Positions 1 through 7,323 of a DNA stretch of 64,000 nt are shown piece after piece. Position numbers and translations under genes: made by a program. The notes below the pieces were generated by a model. It was given only the letters and a program-made list of their open reading frames with translations, was not told the DNA's origin and did not search any database. The DNA comes from JAEUQQ01 sp963697285. GTDB lineage: Bacteria > Acidobacteriota > Vicinamibacteria > Vicinamibacterales > JAFNAJ01. Within the stretch, counting starts at the first letter, position 1, and each line of letters starts with the position of its first letter. The stretch is taken from NCBI GenBank assembly GCA_963697285.1, contig CAVONI010000008.1:62001-126000 (forward strand), given 5' to 3'.

Positions 1-281
1 ATGATCAGGTCGATGTCGGCGGCCGAGATGCCCGCGCGCTCGATCGCGATCAGGGCCGCCTCCTTCGCCAGGTCGGAGGTCGCGACCCCGGGATCCACGA
101 TGTGGCGCTCGCGGATGCCGGTGCGCTGGAGGATCCACTCGTCGGTCGTGTCGACCAGTTTCTCGAGATCCTTGTTGGTGAGCAGGCGCGGCGGCACGTA
201 GGCGCCAAGGGCAGCGATCTCGGCACGACGCACGGCGCGGCCTGGTGCCATGCTCCGCGTGAACGCCTCCGACGACATCAT
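1..281 (-). CDS. fabH: 3-oxoacyl-ACP synthase III, N-terminal part only
   Basis: This is the 5' end of a gene that runs off the left edge. The translation reads like the start of beta-ketoacyl-ACP synthase III, which condenses acetyl-CoA with malonyl-ACP to start fatty-acid synthesis. It shows the opening strand ALGAYVPPRLLTN, then DEWILQRTGIRERH, which is the family's strongly conserved TGIxxR region. The active-site Cys-His-Asn lies outside the window. The first ATG (281-279) overlaps the ruvB stop as ATGA. A second in-frame ATG at 251 would give a more typical N-terminus, so the start is uncertain. It is probably translated from the yebC-ruv transcript. Confidence 0.85.
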   Translation of the reverse strand, partial: MMSSEAFTRSMAPGRAVRRAEIAALGAYVPPRLLTNKDLEKLVDTTDEWILQRTGIRERHIVDPGVATSDLAKEAALIAIERAGISAADIDLI

Positions 282-1300
282 TCCCACAGCTTCTGGTCCT
301 TTCCTGGTGCAGCGAGGCCGAAATACGCAAACGCGCGTGGCGTCGCGACGCGGCCACGTGGCGTGCGGTCGAGAAAGCCGATCTGCATGAGGAACGGCTC
401 GTAGATGTCTTCGATCGCGTCTCGCTCTTCGCTGATGGCGGCCGCGAGCGTGTTGAGCCCGACGGGACCGCCACCGAACTTCTCGATGATCGCGCGCAAC
501 AGCCGGCGATCGACCTCGTCGAACCCGTGTTCGTCGACGTCGAGCAACGTGAGCGCCTTGAGGGCGACGTCGTGCGACACGCGGCCGTCGGCACGCACCT
601 GCGCGTAGTCACGCACGCGGCGCAGCAGGCGGTTCGCGATGCGCGGTGTGCCGCGACAGCGGCGCGCGATTTCCCTGGCCGCCTCGTGATCGACCGCGAC
701 GTTGAGGATGCGCGCCGAGCGGTGCACGATCTCGAGCATGTCAGACTCGGCGTAGAAGTCGAGCCGGTGCACGATGCCGAACCGGCTCCGCAGCGGCGAG
801 GTGAGCAGCCCCGTGCGTGTCGTCGCGCCCACGAGCGTGAACTTCTGGAGCGGCACCTTCACCGACCGTGCCCCCGGCCCCTGCCCGATCACGATGTCGA
901 GCTCGTAGTCCTCCATGGCGGGATAGAGGATCTCCTCGATCTGCGGTGCCATCCGGTGAATCTCGTCGATGAACAGCACCTCGCGATCCTGGAGGTTGGT
1001 CAGGATCGCGGCGAGGTCGCCTGGCTTCTCGAGCACCGGCCCCGCCGTGCCGCGGACCGCCACCCCGAGTTCATTCGCGATGACCAGCGCCAGCGTCGTC
1101 TTGCCCAGTCCCGGCGGGCCGTAGAGCAGGACGTGATCGAGCGCCTCGCCGCGCTGCCGGGCGGCCGCAATCGACACCGCGAGGTTCTCGCGCACCTTGT
1201 CCTGCCCGATGTAGTCGTCGAGCGTGCGGGGACGCAGCCCCGCCTCGTACTGGACGTCCTCGGCCTGCCTGACGGCCTGGATGAGGCGATCGTCGCTCAT
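278..1300 (-). CDS. ruvB: Holliday junction branch migration ATPase RuvB
   Basis: This is the AAA+ motor that drives branch migration of Holliday junctions with RuvA, before RuvC cuts. At 340 residues it has the usual length. Walker A GPPGLGKT lies at 61-68, Walker B and sensor DEIH at 112-115, and the arginine-finger region RSRFG near 171-175. The winged-helix C-terminus ends with the typical LDRTPRGRVAT block. The ATG at 1300 lies two bases after the ruvA stop. The order ruvC-NTPase-ruvA-ruvB-fabH on one strand implies a common transcript. Confidence 0.98.
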   Translation of the reverse strand: MSDDRLIQAVRQAEDVQYEAGLRPRTLDDYIGQDKVRENLAVSIAAARQRGEALDHVLLYGPPGLGKTTLALVIANELGVAVRGTAGPVLEKPGDLAAILTNLQDREVLFIDEIHRMAPQIEEILYPAMEDYELDIVIGQGPGARSVKVPLQKFTLVGATTRTGLLTSPLRSRFGIVHRLDFYAESDMLEIVHRSARILNVAVDHEAAREIARRCRGTPRIANRLLRRVRDYAQVRADGRVSHDVALKALTLLDVDEHGFDEVDRRLLRAIIEKFGGGPVGLNTLAAAISEERDAIEDIYEPFLMQIGFLDRTPRGRVATPRAFAYFGLAAPGKDQKLWE

Positions 1301-1302
1301 GA

Positions 1303-1908
1303 TCAGCGGGCCAGCGCGCGGAGCGCGTGCCTGAGGACACTCTCGACCGTGGGCGCCGTCGAGGCCGCTACGGCCGCGTCGACGGCCTTGTCGGCCGCCG
1401 CCCGCTGGTAACCCAGGTTGACCAGCGCCGCCAGCACGTCGGTCTTCAGCGCCTCCCCGGGCTCCGGCGCGCCGGCTGCGGCCGGCACCGACGCGTCGAA
1501 CGTCGTGGCCCCAAGCTTGTCCTTCAGCTCGAGGGTCATCCGCTCGGCGGTCTTCTTGCCGATCCCTGGAATGCGCGTGAGCCGGCCCACGTCGGCGGTG
1601 CGGACGGCGCGCACGAGGTCGCGTGCCTCGATCCCCGACAGGACGCCGAGTGCGAGCTTCGGTCCGATGCCATTCACCGAGATCAGGTGCTCGAACAGCC
1701 CGAGCTCGAGGCTGGTGCCGAATCCGTAGAGCGCGATCTGGTCTTCGCGCACGTGCGTGTGGATCCGCAACTCCACTTCGACCCCGGGCTCGGCCGTCTC
1801 GAAGAACGTCGACACCGGCACGAGCACGTCGTAGCCGACCCCGCCCACGTCGACGATCAGGCGCGAGGGAGACTTCTCGAGGAGGCGGCCGCGGAGCAGG
1901 GCGATCAT
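1303..1908 (-). CDS. ruvA: Holliday junction DNA-binding protein RuvA
   Basis: RuvA forms the tetramer that holds the four-way junction flat and loads RuvB. The 201-residue protein has an N-terminal OB-fold (MIALLRGRLLEK, DVGGVGYDV), two helix-hairpin-helix motifs (VNGIGPKLAL near residue 79 and IPGIGKKTAERM near 113), and a flexible linker. A C-terminal RuvB-contact helix bundle follows, ending ESVLRHALRAL. It lies just upstream of ruvB in the canonical ruvAB arrangement. Upstream it is separated from ruvC by an unrelated NTPase gene, which is not the usual layout. Confidence 0.97.
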   Translation of the reverse strand: MIALLRGRLLEKSPSRLIVDVGGVGYDVLVPVSTFFETAEPGVEVELRIHTHVREDQIALYGFGTSLELGLFEHLISVNGIGPKLALGVLSGIEARDLVRAVRTADVGRLTRIPGIGKKTAERMTLELKDKLGATTFDASVPAAAGAPEPGEALKTDVLAALVNLGYQRAAADKAVDAAVAASTAPTVESVLRHALRALAR

Positions 1909-1981
1909 GGGGTCACGGGGCGGATGGCTCCGCCGGTCGGATCGCCAGAGCGTATCAAAAACGCCGAGGCTGGAGGGCGAC

Positions 1982-2536
1982 TCAACAGCGAATGGGCACG
2001 GAGGGCCACGCAGTTGCCCGCTGCACGATTTCGCGGGCGTGCTCGACCCACCCCTCCCGCGCGGCGGGGTCGAGGCGGTGGTGGTCGATGTGCTTCTCGG
2101 CCAGCAGGGCGTCGACCAGCTCGTCGATCTCGCGCATGAACGTCTCGTCCACGTCGCGCACGCCGTCCGGCAGCGCGAACCCCGTGATGGGCACCTTGAA
2201 CAACACGTCGTACGACGACATCCAGTGATCGACGAAGGCCTCGATCGCGGGCTGCCGCCCGCAGGCCCTGGCGAGATACGCGTAGTTGTCGAGCGCGCTG
2301 CGATCGCAGATCACCAGCTCGTGCTGGCTCGCCGAGCGGATCTCCTCGGCGACCTGCGTCACCAGGATCCACGTCTGCGCGTCGAGCGATGTCTGGCGGT
2401 TGATGGGCAGCGGCGACATGCGCGCCACCTCGCGCACCATGTCGGCGTTGATGCCGCTGCGGCGCAGCGTCGCGACCAGGTCGTGGCAGAGCGTGGTCTT
2501 GCCCACGCCGTGGGTCCCGATGAACGCAATCTTCAT
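1982..2536 (-). CDS. P-loop NTPase/kinase (NadR/AAA_28-like)
   Basis: This 184-residue protein has an N-terminal P-loop GTHGVGKTT directly after the first strand (MKIAFIG). It then has a conserved CDRSALDNYAY segment and a C-terminal catch region LDPAAREGW. The combination resembles the AAA_28/NadR-type small-molecule kinase fold (nucleotide or nicotinamide riboside kinases), but the substrate cannot be read from the sequence. I prefer the ATG at 2536 because the P-loop strand starts there. In-frame GTG (2554) and ATG (2551) codons lie upstream but fall inside a palindromic repeat. The gene interrupts ruvC and ruvA on the same strand. Confidence 0.7.
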   Translation of the reverse strand: MKIAFIGTHGVGKTTLCHDLVATLRRSGINADMVREVARMSPLPINRQTSLDAQTWILVTQVAEEIRSASQHELVICDRSALDNYAYLARACGRQPAIEAFVDHWMSSYDVLFKVPITGFALPDGVRDVDETFMREIDELVDALLAEKHIDHHRLDPAAREGWVEHAREIVQRATAWPSVPIRC

Positions 2537-2549
2537 ACCCTGCTCACAC

Positions 2550-2609
2550 ATCACTCCGGGAGTGATTTCCTGGTCCGGTGCTCAGGTGCCGAACACACTC
2601 CGGGAGTGT
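2550..2609. repeat. Pair of CACTCCGGGAGTG palindromes
   Basis: There are two near-identical perfect palindromes: ATCACTCCGGGAGTGAT at 2550-2566 and ACACTCCGGGAGTGT at 2595-2609, centres 44 bases apart. They fill the gap between the ruvC stop and the NTPase start. This could be an operator pair, a REP-like repeat pair, or short transcript hairpins; nothing here decides between these. Confidence 0.75.
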
Positions 2610-2623
2610 TGTTCTGCGCCCGG

Positions 2624-3172
2624 TCACGGCTTCCACTGGCGCCACGACTTCGGGGCGCGCGGCCGGCCGTCGGCGCCCGCCGGTTCGGCTACCTGCGCCG
2701 CAGTAGGCACCTGGTGCAGGTGGCAGATGGCCACCGCGAGCGCATCGGCCGCGTCGTGCGGCGTCGGGATGGCGTCGAGGCCCAGCAGCAGCTTGATCAT
2801 CAGCTGGATCTGCTGCTTCTCGGCTCGTCCGTAGCCGGTCACCGCGCGCTTGATCTCGGCGGGGGTGTATTCGACCACCGGGCGGCCGGCCTCGACGGCG
2901 GCAAGGATGGCCACGCCGCGGGCGTGCCCCAGCACCAGCGCACTGCGCGCATTCGCCGAGTGGAACACGCTTTCGACGGCCACACAGTCGGGGCGCGCGT
3001 CGGCGATGAGTTGACGCAGCCCGCTGTAGATCGCATGCAGCTTGTCGGGAAGCGAGGCGCCCGCCGGCGTGACGAGCGCCCCGCAGATCACCAGGGTGTG
3101 GCGGCGCCCATCCGTGTCGACGCAGCCATACCCTGTGCGGATCGACCCGGGGTCGATCCCGAACACCCTCAC
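2624..3172 (-). CDS. ruvC: Crossover junction endodeoxyribonuclease RuvC
   Basis: RuvC is the Holliday junction resolvase, an RNase H-fold dimer that nicks opposing strands using two metals. The 182-residue protein carries all four catalytic acids: D7 in FGIDPG, E67 in AVESVF, and D140 and D143 in HDAADALA. The GTG start (3172-3170) overlaps the yebC stop as GTGA, indicating translational coupling. After the catalytic core there is a short basic tail ending RAPKSWRQWKP. Neighbours ruvA and ruvB lie downstream on the same strand beyond one inserted NTPase gene. Confidence 0.96.
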   Translation of the reverse strand: MRVFGIDPGSIRTGYGCVDTDGRRHTLVICGALVTPAGASLPDKLHAIYSGLRQLIADARPDCVAVESVFHSANARSALVLGHARGVAILAAVEAGRPVVEYTPAEIKRAVTGYGRAEKQQIQLMIKLLLGLDAIPTPHDAADALAVAICHLHQVPTAAQVAEPAGADGRPRAPKSWRQWKP

Positions 3173-3915
3173 GCGAGGGCCTCGATCTCCTTCTCCTCGA
3201 TGTCGAAGTTCGACCAGACGTTCTGCACGTCGTCGAGGTCGTCGAGTACGTCCATCAGCTTGAGCATCGACCTGGCGGCTGCGCCTTCGAGCGTGACGTA
3301 GTTCTTGGGAATCATCGAGACCTCGGCTGAGTCGGGCTCGATGCCCAGGGCCTTGACCGCGTCGAGCACGCCCTGGAAGGCGTCTGGGGTCGTGAAGATC
3401 TCCCAGTTGTCGCCGTCTTCGGCCATGTCGTCGGCGCCCGCCTCGAGGACGGTCGTCATCAGCTTCTCTTCCTCGGCCTTGTCCTTGGCGACGATGATGT
3501 AGCCCTTCTTGCTGAACATCCAGGCCACCGAGTTCGACTCGCCCAGGCTGCCCCCGTGCTTGGTGAGCGCGTGGCGAATCTCGCCGACCGTCCGGTTCTT
3601 GTTGTCGGTGAACGAGGCGATGATGAGCGCGGCGCCCCCGGGGCCGTAGCCCTCGTAGGTGATCTCGTCGTAGATCACGCCCTCTTCTTCGCCGGTGCCG
3701 CGACGGATCGCGCGCTTGATGTTCTCGGCCGGCATGTTGGCGGCCTGCGCCTTGGTCACGACCGTCCGCAGCCGCGGGTTCATGTTGATGTCGCCGCCGC
3801 CGGCGCGGGCCGCCACCGTCATTTCCTTGATCAGGCGCGTGAAGATCTTGCCACGCTTGGCGTCGAGCGCGCCCTTCTTGTGCTTGATTGTGTGCCATTT
3901 GGAATGGCCAGACAT
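3169..3915 (-). CDS. yebC: YebC/PmpR family protein (TACO1-type)
   Basis: This is a YebC-family protein, known as a DNA-binding regulator in some bacteria and as a translation factor relieving proline-rich stalling in others. At 248 residues it is full length. It has the hallmark N-terminus MSGHSKWHTIKHKK and AKRGKIFTRLIKE, the YEGYGPGG motif near residue 90, and the conserved middle domain. The ATG is preceded by a good ribosome-binding site (AGGGGAAG, about 5 bases away). It is the first gene of the yebC-ruvC block, a common bacterial arrangement. Confidence 0.96.
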   Translation of the reverse strand: MSGHSKWHTIKHKKGALDAKRGKIFTRLIKEMTVAARAGGGDINMNPRLRTVVTKAQAANMPAENIKRAIRRGTGEEEGVIYDEITYEGYGPGGAALIIASFTDNKNRTVGEIRHALTKHGGSLGESNSVAWMFSKKGYIIVAKDKAEEEKLMTTVLEAGADDMAEDGDNWEIFTTPDAFQGVLDAVKALGIEPDSAEVSMIPKNYVTLEGAAARSMLKLMDVLDDLDDVQNVWSNFDIEEKEIEALA

Positions 3916-3975
3916 GACACTTCCCCTCGTGACAAAGGCCGAAATCGACCCGCTATCTTACCAAATCCGTTGGCG

Positions 3976-4746
3976 TCACACCTTGCGCGCCATGACGATC
4001 CAGGCGTCGGCCTGGTCGTCCCACGCCCGCCCGTCGTAGCCGCCGAGCACCGCGTCGACCGCGAATCCCGCCCGCTCGAACCGCCTGAGCATCGTCTTCA
4101 CGGGCAACGTGCGGAACGTCACCGAAAAACGGTGCACCTGCCGTTCGCGCCCGCTGCCCTCGGTGTACTCGTGGTCGAAGATGGTCAGCTTCTTCGCCCG
4201 GTCCTGACTCACCGACTCGACCAGGGTGATGGGCGCGCCGCCCGGACGGCGAAGTCCCTTCAGGCTGACGCGGCGACGATACTCCTTCCAGTTCGGCACG
4301 TCAGGCACGAGGTCGATGCCGAACCGTCCACCGCGCGCGAGGACTCGACGCACCTCGGCCAGGGTCGCCGACAGGTCACGGTCGCGGATGAGTGACTGCA
4401 GGATGCCGTAGGGGGCGAGGACGATCTGGAACGAGCTGTCGGCGTAGGGCAACGCGCGGATGTCGGCGCGCGTCAGCGGAAGCTGCCAGTCGCCCCGGCG
4501 TCGACGCCACCGCCGGCGCGCGTACGCCAGCATCGGGGCTGACCGGTCCACGCCGACGATGGGCACCCCGGCCTTGGCGAGCGGCACGGTGATGCGGCCG
4601 GTGCCGGATCCCAGCTCGAGCACGCGTCCGCCGAGGCGTTCAGTGACCCCCTGCCAGAACCTGACGTCACGCCGCCCCGCGGTCCGGGCGTTCTCCCAGT
4701 CGTAGAACTTCGCGTAGGCGTCCCACCCGTGCCAGCCTTCAGCCAT
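3976..4746 (-). CDS. Class I SAM-dependent methyltransferase
   Basis: This 256-residue methyltransferase has the SAM-binding motif I VLELGSGTGRIT (near residues 43-54), an acidic motif II VGVDRS, and a post-I segment RADIRALPY. LARGGRFGIDLVPDV follows. The Rossmann half is complete and a beta-rich C-terminal part probably covers the substrate site. The target molecule cannot be deduced. I chose the ATG at 4746 because a purine-rich stretch (CGAGAGAGAC) directly precedes it; an ATG 36 bases upstream has no such site. It is divergent from the dihydrouridine synthase gene. Confidence 0.85.
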   Translation of the reverse strand: MAEGWHGWDAYAKFYDWENARTAGRRDVRFWQGVTERLGGRVLELGSGTGRITVPLAKAGVPIVGVDRSAPMLAYARRRWRRRRGDWQLPLTRADIRALPYADSSFQIVLAPYGILQSLIRDRDLSATLAEVRRVLARGGRFGIDLVPDVPNWKEYRRRVSLKGLRRPGGAPITLVESVSQDRAKKLTIFDHEYTEGSGRERQVHRFSVTFRTLPVKTMLRRFERAGFAVDAVLGGYDGRAWDDQADAWIVMARKV

Positions 4747-4887
4747 GTCTCTCTCGCGTCGCGGTGGCAGGAGGGCGGCCATGCGGGAACTTCGCTATAG
4801 TGATCCGGCCCCCGCGCTGTGGCGTTCGACGAACGGCATACGCTACCACATGGACCCCCCACGAACACCCTCGGCCGACTGCCGCAG

Positions 4888-5988
4888 ATGACTGATTCCC
4901 CCTCGCTTCGTGAACGCCTGAAGGGCGCGCTCGTCATGGCGCCGATGACCAGGGGTTCGAACCTGCCGTTCAGGCAGCTCTGTGCCGAGTACGGCGCGCG
5001 CGTCATGATGAGCGAGATGGCCGTGGCAAGGCGCCTCAAGCAGAAGCGCTCGTCGGAGTTCGCCCTGATCCGCCGCTTCGAGGGCGAAGAGTGCTTCGGC
5101 GTGCAGCTCGCCGGCCGCAAGGCCGACGAGATGGCGTGGGCAGCCGCACTCGTCGAGGCTCGCGGGGCCGACCTGGTCGATGTCAACCTCGGGTGCCCGA
5201 TCGACCACTTCACGCGAAAGGGAATGGGGGCCGCGCTCGCGCGCGAGCCCAATCGCGTGCGACGCATCGTCGAAGCCATGAAGGCCGCGGTGTCGCGCGT
5301 GCCGGTCACGGTGAAGATCAGGCTGGGTTGGAACGACCGCGACCTCAATTACATGAAGGTCGCGCAGGCCGCTGTCGATGGCGGGGCCGACGCCGTCTTC
5401 GTACACGGGCGAACGCGCGACGCACGCTACAGGCTCGAGGCCAACTGGCTGGCCATCGGCGAAGTCGCAGACGCGTTACCGGTGCCGGTGATCGGGAACG
5501 GAGACATCCTGTTTCCGCACGAGGTGACGCGGGCCATCGAGCAGACGTCGTGCGCTGCCGTGATGACCGCGCGCGGCGCCCTGATCAAGCCGTGGCTGTT
5601 TCGCGAGGTGTCGGAGGGGTACCTCGACATGGGCGGCGACGACCGCCTCGCGATGTACCGACGCTACGTCGCCCTGGCCCTGGCCCACTGGGGAGCCGAT
5701 GACCACGGTCGCACGCGCGTGCGCGAGTTCCTCGTCTGGCACCTGGGATGGTGGTGCCGCTACGTCCCGCAGCGGCCCGATCGATCGTGGCCGACCATGC
5801 AGGAGCGCGGAGGCTCGATGGGAGCGCGCACGCCACTCGAGGCACTGCTGTCCCGAGGAGACGACGCGGCCATCCAGTGGATGGCCGATCGCCTGCTGGC
5901 CTCAGACGAGGTGAATCCCGCCGACGCCCCGCCGCCGTCGGCTCCAGCGGACGAGCGCAGCGTCGACGCGTTGGACGTTCAGGGTTGA
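4888..5988 (+). CDS. tRNA-dihydrouridine synthase, Dus3-like
   Basis: This is an FMN enzyme reducing uridine to dihydrouridine in tRNA. The 366-residue protein begins with the TIM-barrel signature VMAPMTRGSNLPFRQLCAEY and has FGVQLAG. The catalytic-cysteine motif is DVNLGCPIDHFTRKGMGAAL, followed by TVKIRLGW, VHGRTRDARY, and the phosphate-binding VIGNGDI and MTARGALIKPW. The GCPID plus KGMGAAL block and the SEMAV segment resemble eukaryotic Dus3 more than DusA or DusB (inference from motif memory). The C-terminal helical domain is tryptophan-rich, and the last 25 residues are a Pro/Ala/Asp tail. The start is uncertain: ATG 4888 is used, but an in-frame ATG at 4819 exists. Confidence 0.88.
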   Translation: MTDSPSLRERLKGALVMAPMTRGSNLPFRQLCAEYGARVMMSEMAVARRLKQKRSSEFALIRRFEGEECFGVQLAGRKADEMAWAAALVEARGADLVDVNLGCPIDHFTRKGMGAALAREPNRVRRIVEAMKAAVSRVPVTVKIRLGWNDRDLNYMKVAQAAVDGGADAVFVHGRTRDARYRLEANWLAIGEVADALPVPVIGNGDILFPHEVTRAIEQTSCAAVMTARGALIKPWLFREVSEGYLDMGGDDRLAMYRRYVALALAHWGADDHGRTRVREFLVWHLGWWCRYVPQRPDRSWPTMQERGGSMGARTPLEALLSRGDDAAIQWMADRLLASDEVNPADAPPPSAPADERSVDALDVQG

Positions 5989-6011
5989 CAGTGGCATCAC
6001 GGTCGGGGGCC

Positions 6012-6042
6012 GGGCCGCATCGGGGTGCGGCCCCTACACCTG
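6012..6042. repeat. GGCCGCA/TGCGGCC palindromic repeat followed by CCTACACCT
   Basis: There is an inverted repeat GGGCCGCA-6 nt-TGCGGCCC at 6012-6033, followed by CCTACACCT. The same unit, with the same tail, recurs near 49.43 kb. It lies in the spacer between the dihydrouridine synthase and the oxidoreductase and could act as a hairpin. It is part of an interspersed repeat family. Confidence 0.75.
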
Positions 6043-6113
6043 TCCTGGCAGCCAGGCCGCGCCGGGCGTGGCCACCCTGCGGCCGGTGAAACGTCATAGA
6101 ATCTGCGCCTGAC

Positions 6114-7286
6114 ATGGTCACCTCCGATCCGCTGACCACTGCCGACGTTGTCATCGTCGGCGGCGGCATCGTCGGCGCCAGCATCGCGTGGCACCTCGCG
6201 CAGCGTGACGTCACCAACGTCGTCATCCTCGAGCGCGAAGCGCACCAGGGGCTCGGGTCCACAGGGCGCAGCATGGGCGGGGTGCGCGCGCAATTCGGCA
6301 CCGAGCCGAACATCCGCATGTCGATGTACTCGATCGCGCACTACCGCGATTTCGACGAGGTGGTCGGCGAACCGTGCGGCTACAGGCCCCACGGGTACCT
6401 CTTCATCGCGTCCCATGAGCGCCACCTCGCCCACCTCGACGCCAACGTTGCCCATCAGCGTTCACTCGGTCTCGACAACGTGCGGTTGCTGTCGCGCGAC
6501 GACGTCGGCGAACTGGCGCCGATGGTGAAACTGGACGACGTGGTCGGTGGCAGCTTCTGCCCGACGGACGGCTTCGTCGATCCCTACAGCGTGATGAACG
6601 GGTACACCGCGGGCGCACTGGCCAGGGGCGTCAGGATCGTGAAAGGTGCCGAGGCCACGAGAATCCTGGCTGAGCACGGTCGGGTCGTCGGCGTCGAGAC
6701 CACCAGGGGGCGCGTGTCTGCCCCGGACGTCGTCATGGCTGCCGGAGCGTGGGTCGGACGCCTCGCCGCGACCGCGGAGGTGAGCGTTCCGGTGACCCCG
6801 CTCCGGCGAATGCTGCTGCCAACCGAGCCGTTCCCCGGCATCCCGGAGCGATGCCCCATGGTCATCGACATGGCGACCGGGTTCCACTTCAGGCCCGAGG
6901 GACGCGGGTTGCTGCTCGCGTGGAACGATCCCGACGAGCCACCGTGCCGTGAACCCGTCTTCGATCCGGCATTCGTCGAGAAGATACTCGTGCGGGCAGT
7001 GGAGCGGGTGCCGTCGTTCATCGACCTCGCCGTGAACCCGAACCGGGGATGGGGCGGGCTGTACGAGATGTCGCCCGACAAGCACGGGATCCTCGGGCCG
7101 ACGCCGGTCGCCGGTCTCTGGTGCGCGAACGGGTTTTCGGGACACGGCGTGATGCACGCGCCAGCGACCGGGCGCGTGGTCTCTGACCTGATCATCGACG
7201 GGCGGTGCGACGCGTTGCCGTGGGGGGCGTTTGCGCTCGAGCGCTTCGCGTCGGGCGAGTTGCTGCACGAACCCGCGGTGTTGTGA
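6114..7286 (+). CDS. FAD-dependent amine/hydroxy-acid oxidoreductase (DAO family)
   Basis: This 390-residue protein has a D-amino-acid-oxidase-type fold. The dinucleotide-binding motif VVIVGGGIVGASIAWHLAQ lies at about 12-30, and an acidic ribose-binding residue occurs in ILERE. GSTGRSMGGVR resembles the flavin-contact loop of sarcosine- and dimethylglycine-oxidase-like proteins. A second FAD segment VVMAAGAWVG lies near 205, and the C-terminal GLWCANGFSGHGVMHAPATGR is the usual isoalloxazine-contact region. The likely role is oxidation of a secondary amine or N-methyl amino acid, but the substrate is not inferable. There is no clear ribosome-binding site. It converges on the hydrolase gene. 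Confidence 0.85.
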   Translation: MVTSDPLTTADVVIVGGGIVGASIAWHLAQRDVTNVVILEREAHQGLGSTGRSMGGVRAQFGTEPNIRMSMYSIAHYRDFDEVVGEPCGYRPHGYLFIASHERHLAHLDANVAHQRSLGLDNVRLLSRDDVGELAPMVKLDDVVGGSFCPTDGFVDPYSVMNGYTAGALARGVRIVKGAEATRILAEHGRVVGVETTRGRVSAPDVVMAAGAWVGRLAATAEVSVPVTPLRRMLLPTEPFPGIPERCPMVIDMATGFHFRPEGRGLLLAWNDPDEPPCREPVFDPAFVEKILVRAVERVPSFIDLAVNPNRGWGGLYEMSPDKHGILGPTPVAGLWCANGFSGHGVMHAPATGRVVSDLIIDGRCDALPWGAFALERFASGELLHEPAVL

Positions 7287-7323
7287 CCGGGGGTGATCGT
7301 GTTCGCCCGCAGCTCATGCCCGG

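Noticed and set aside
1907..3301. A 464-codon plus-strand frame over the ruvA-ruvC region
   Set aside because: It is antisense to the NTPase and ruvC, with low-complexity His/Arg/Gly composition and no motifs.
4796..4801. TATAGT as a promoter for the dihydrouridine synthase
   Set aside because: No acceptable -35 element lies at the right distance, so it is not reported as a feature.
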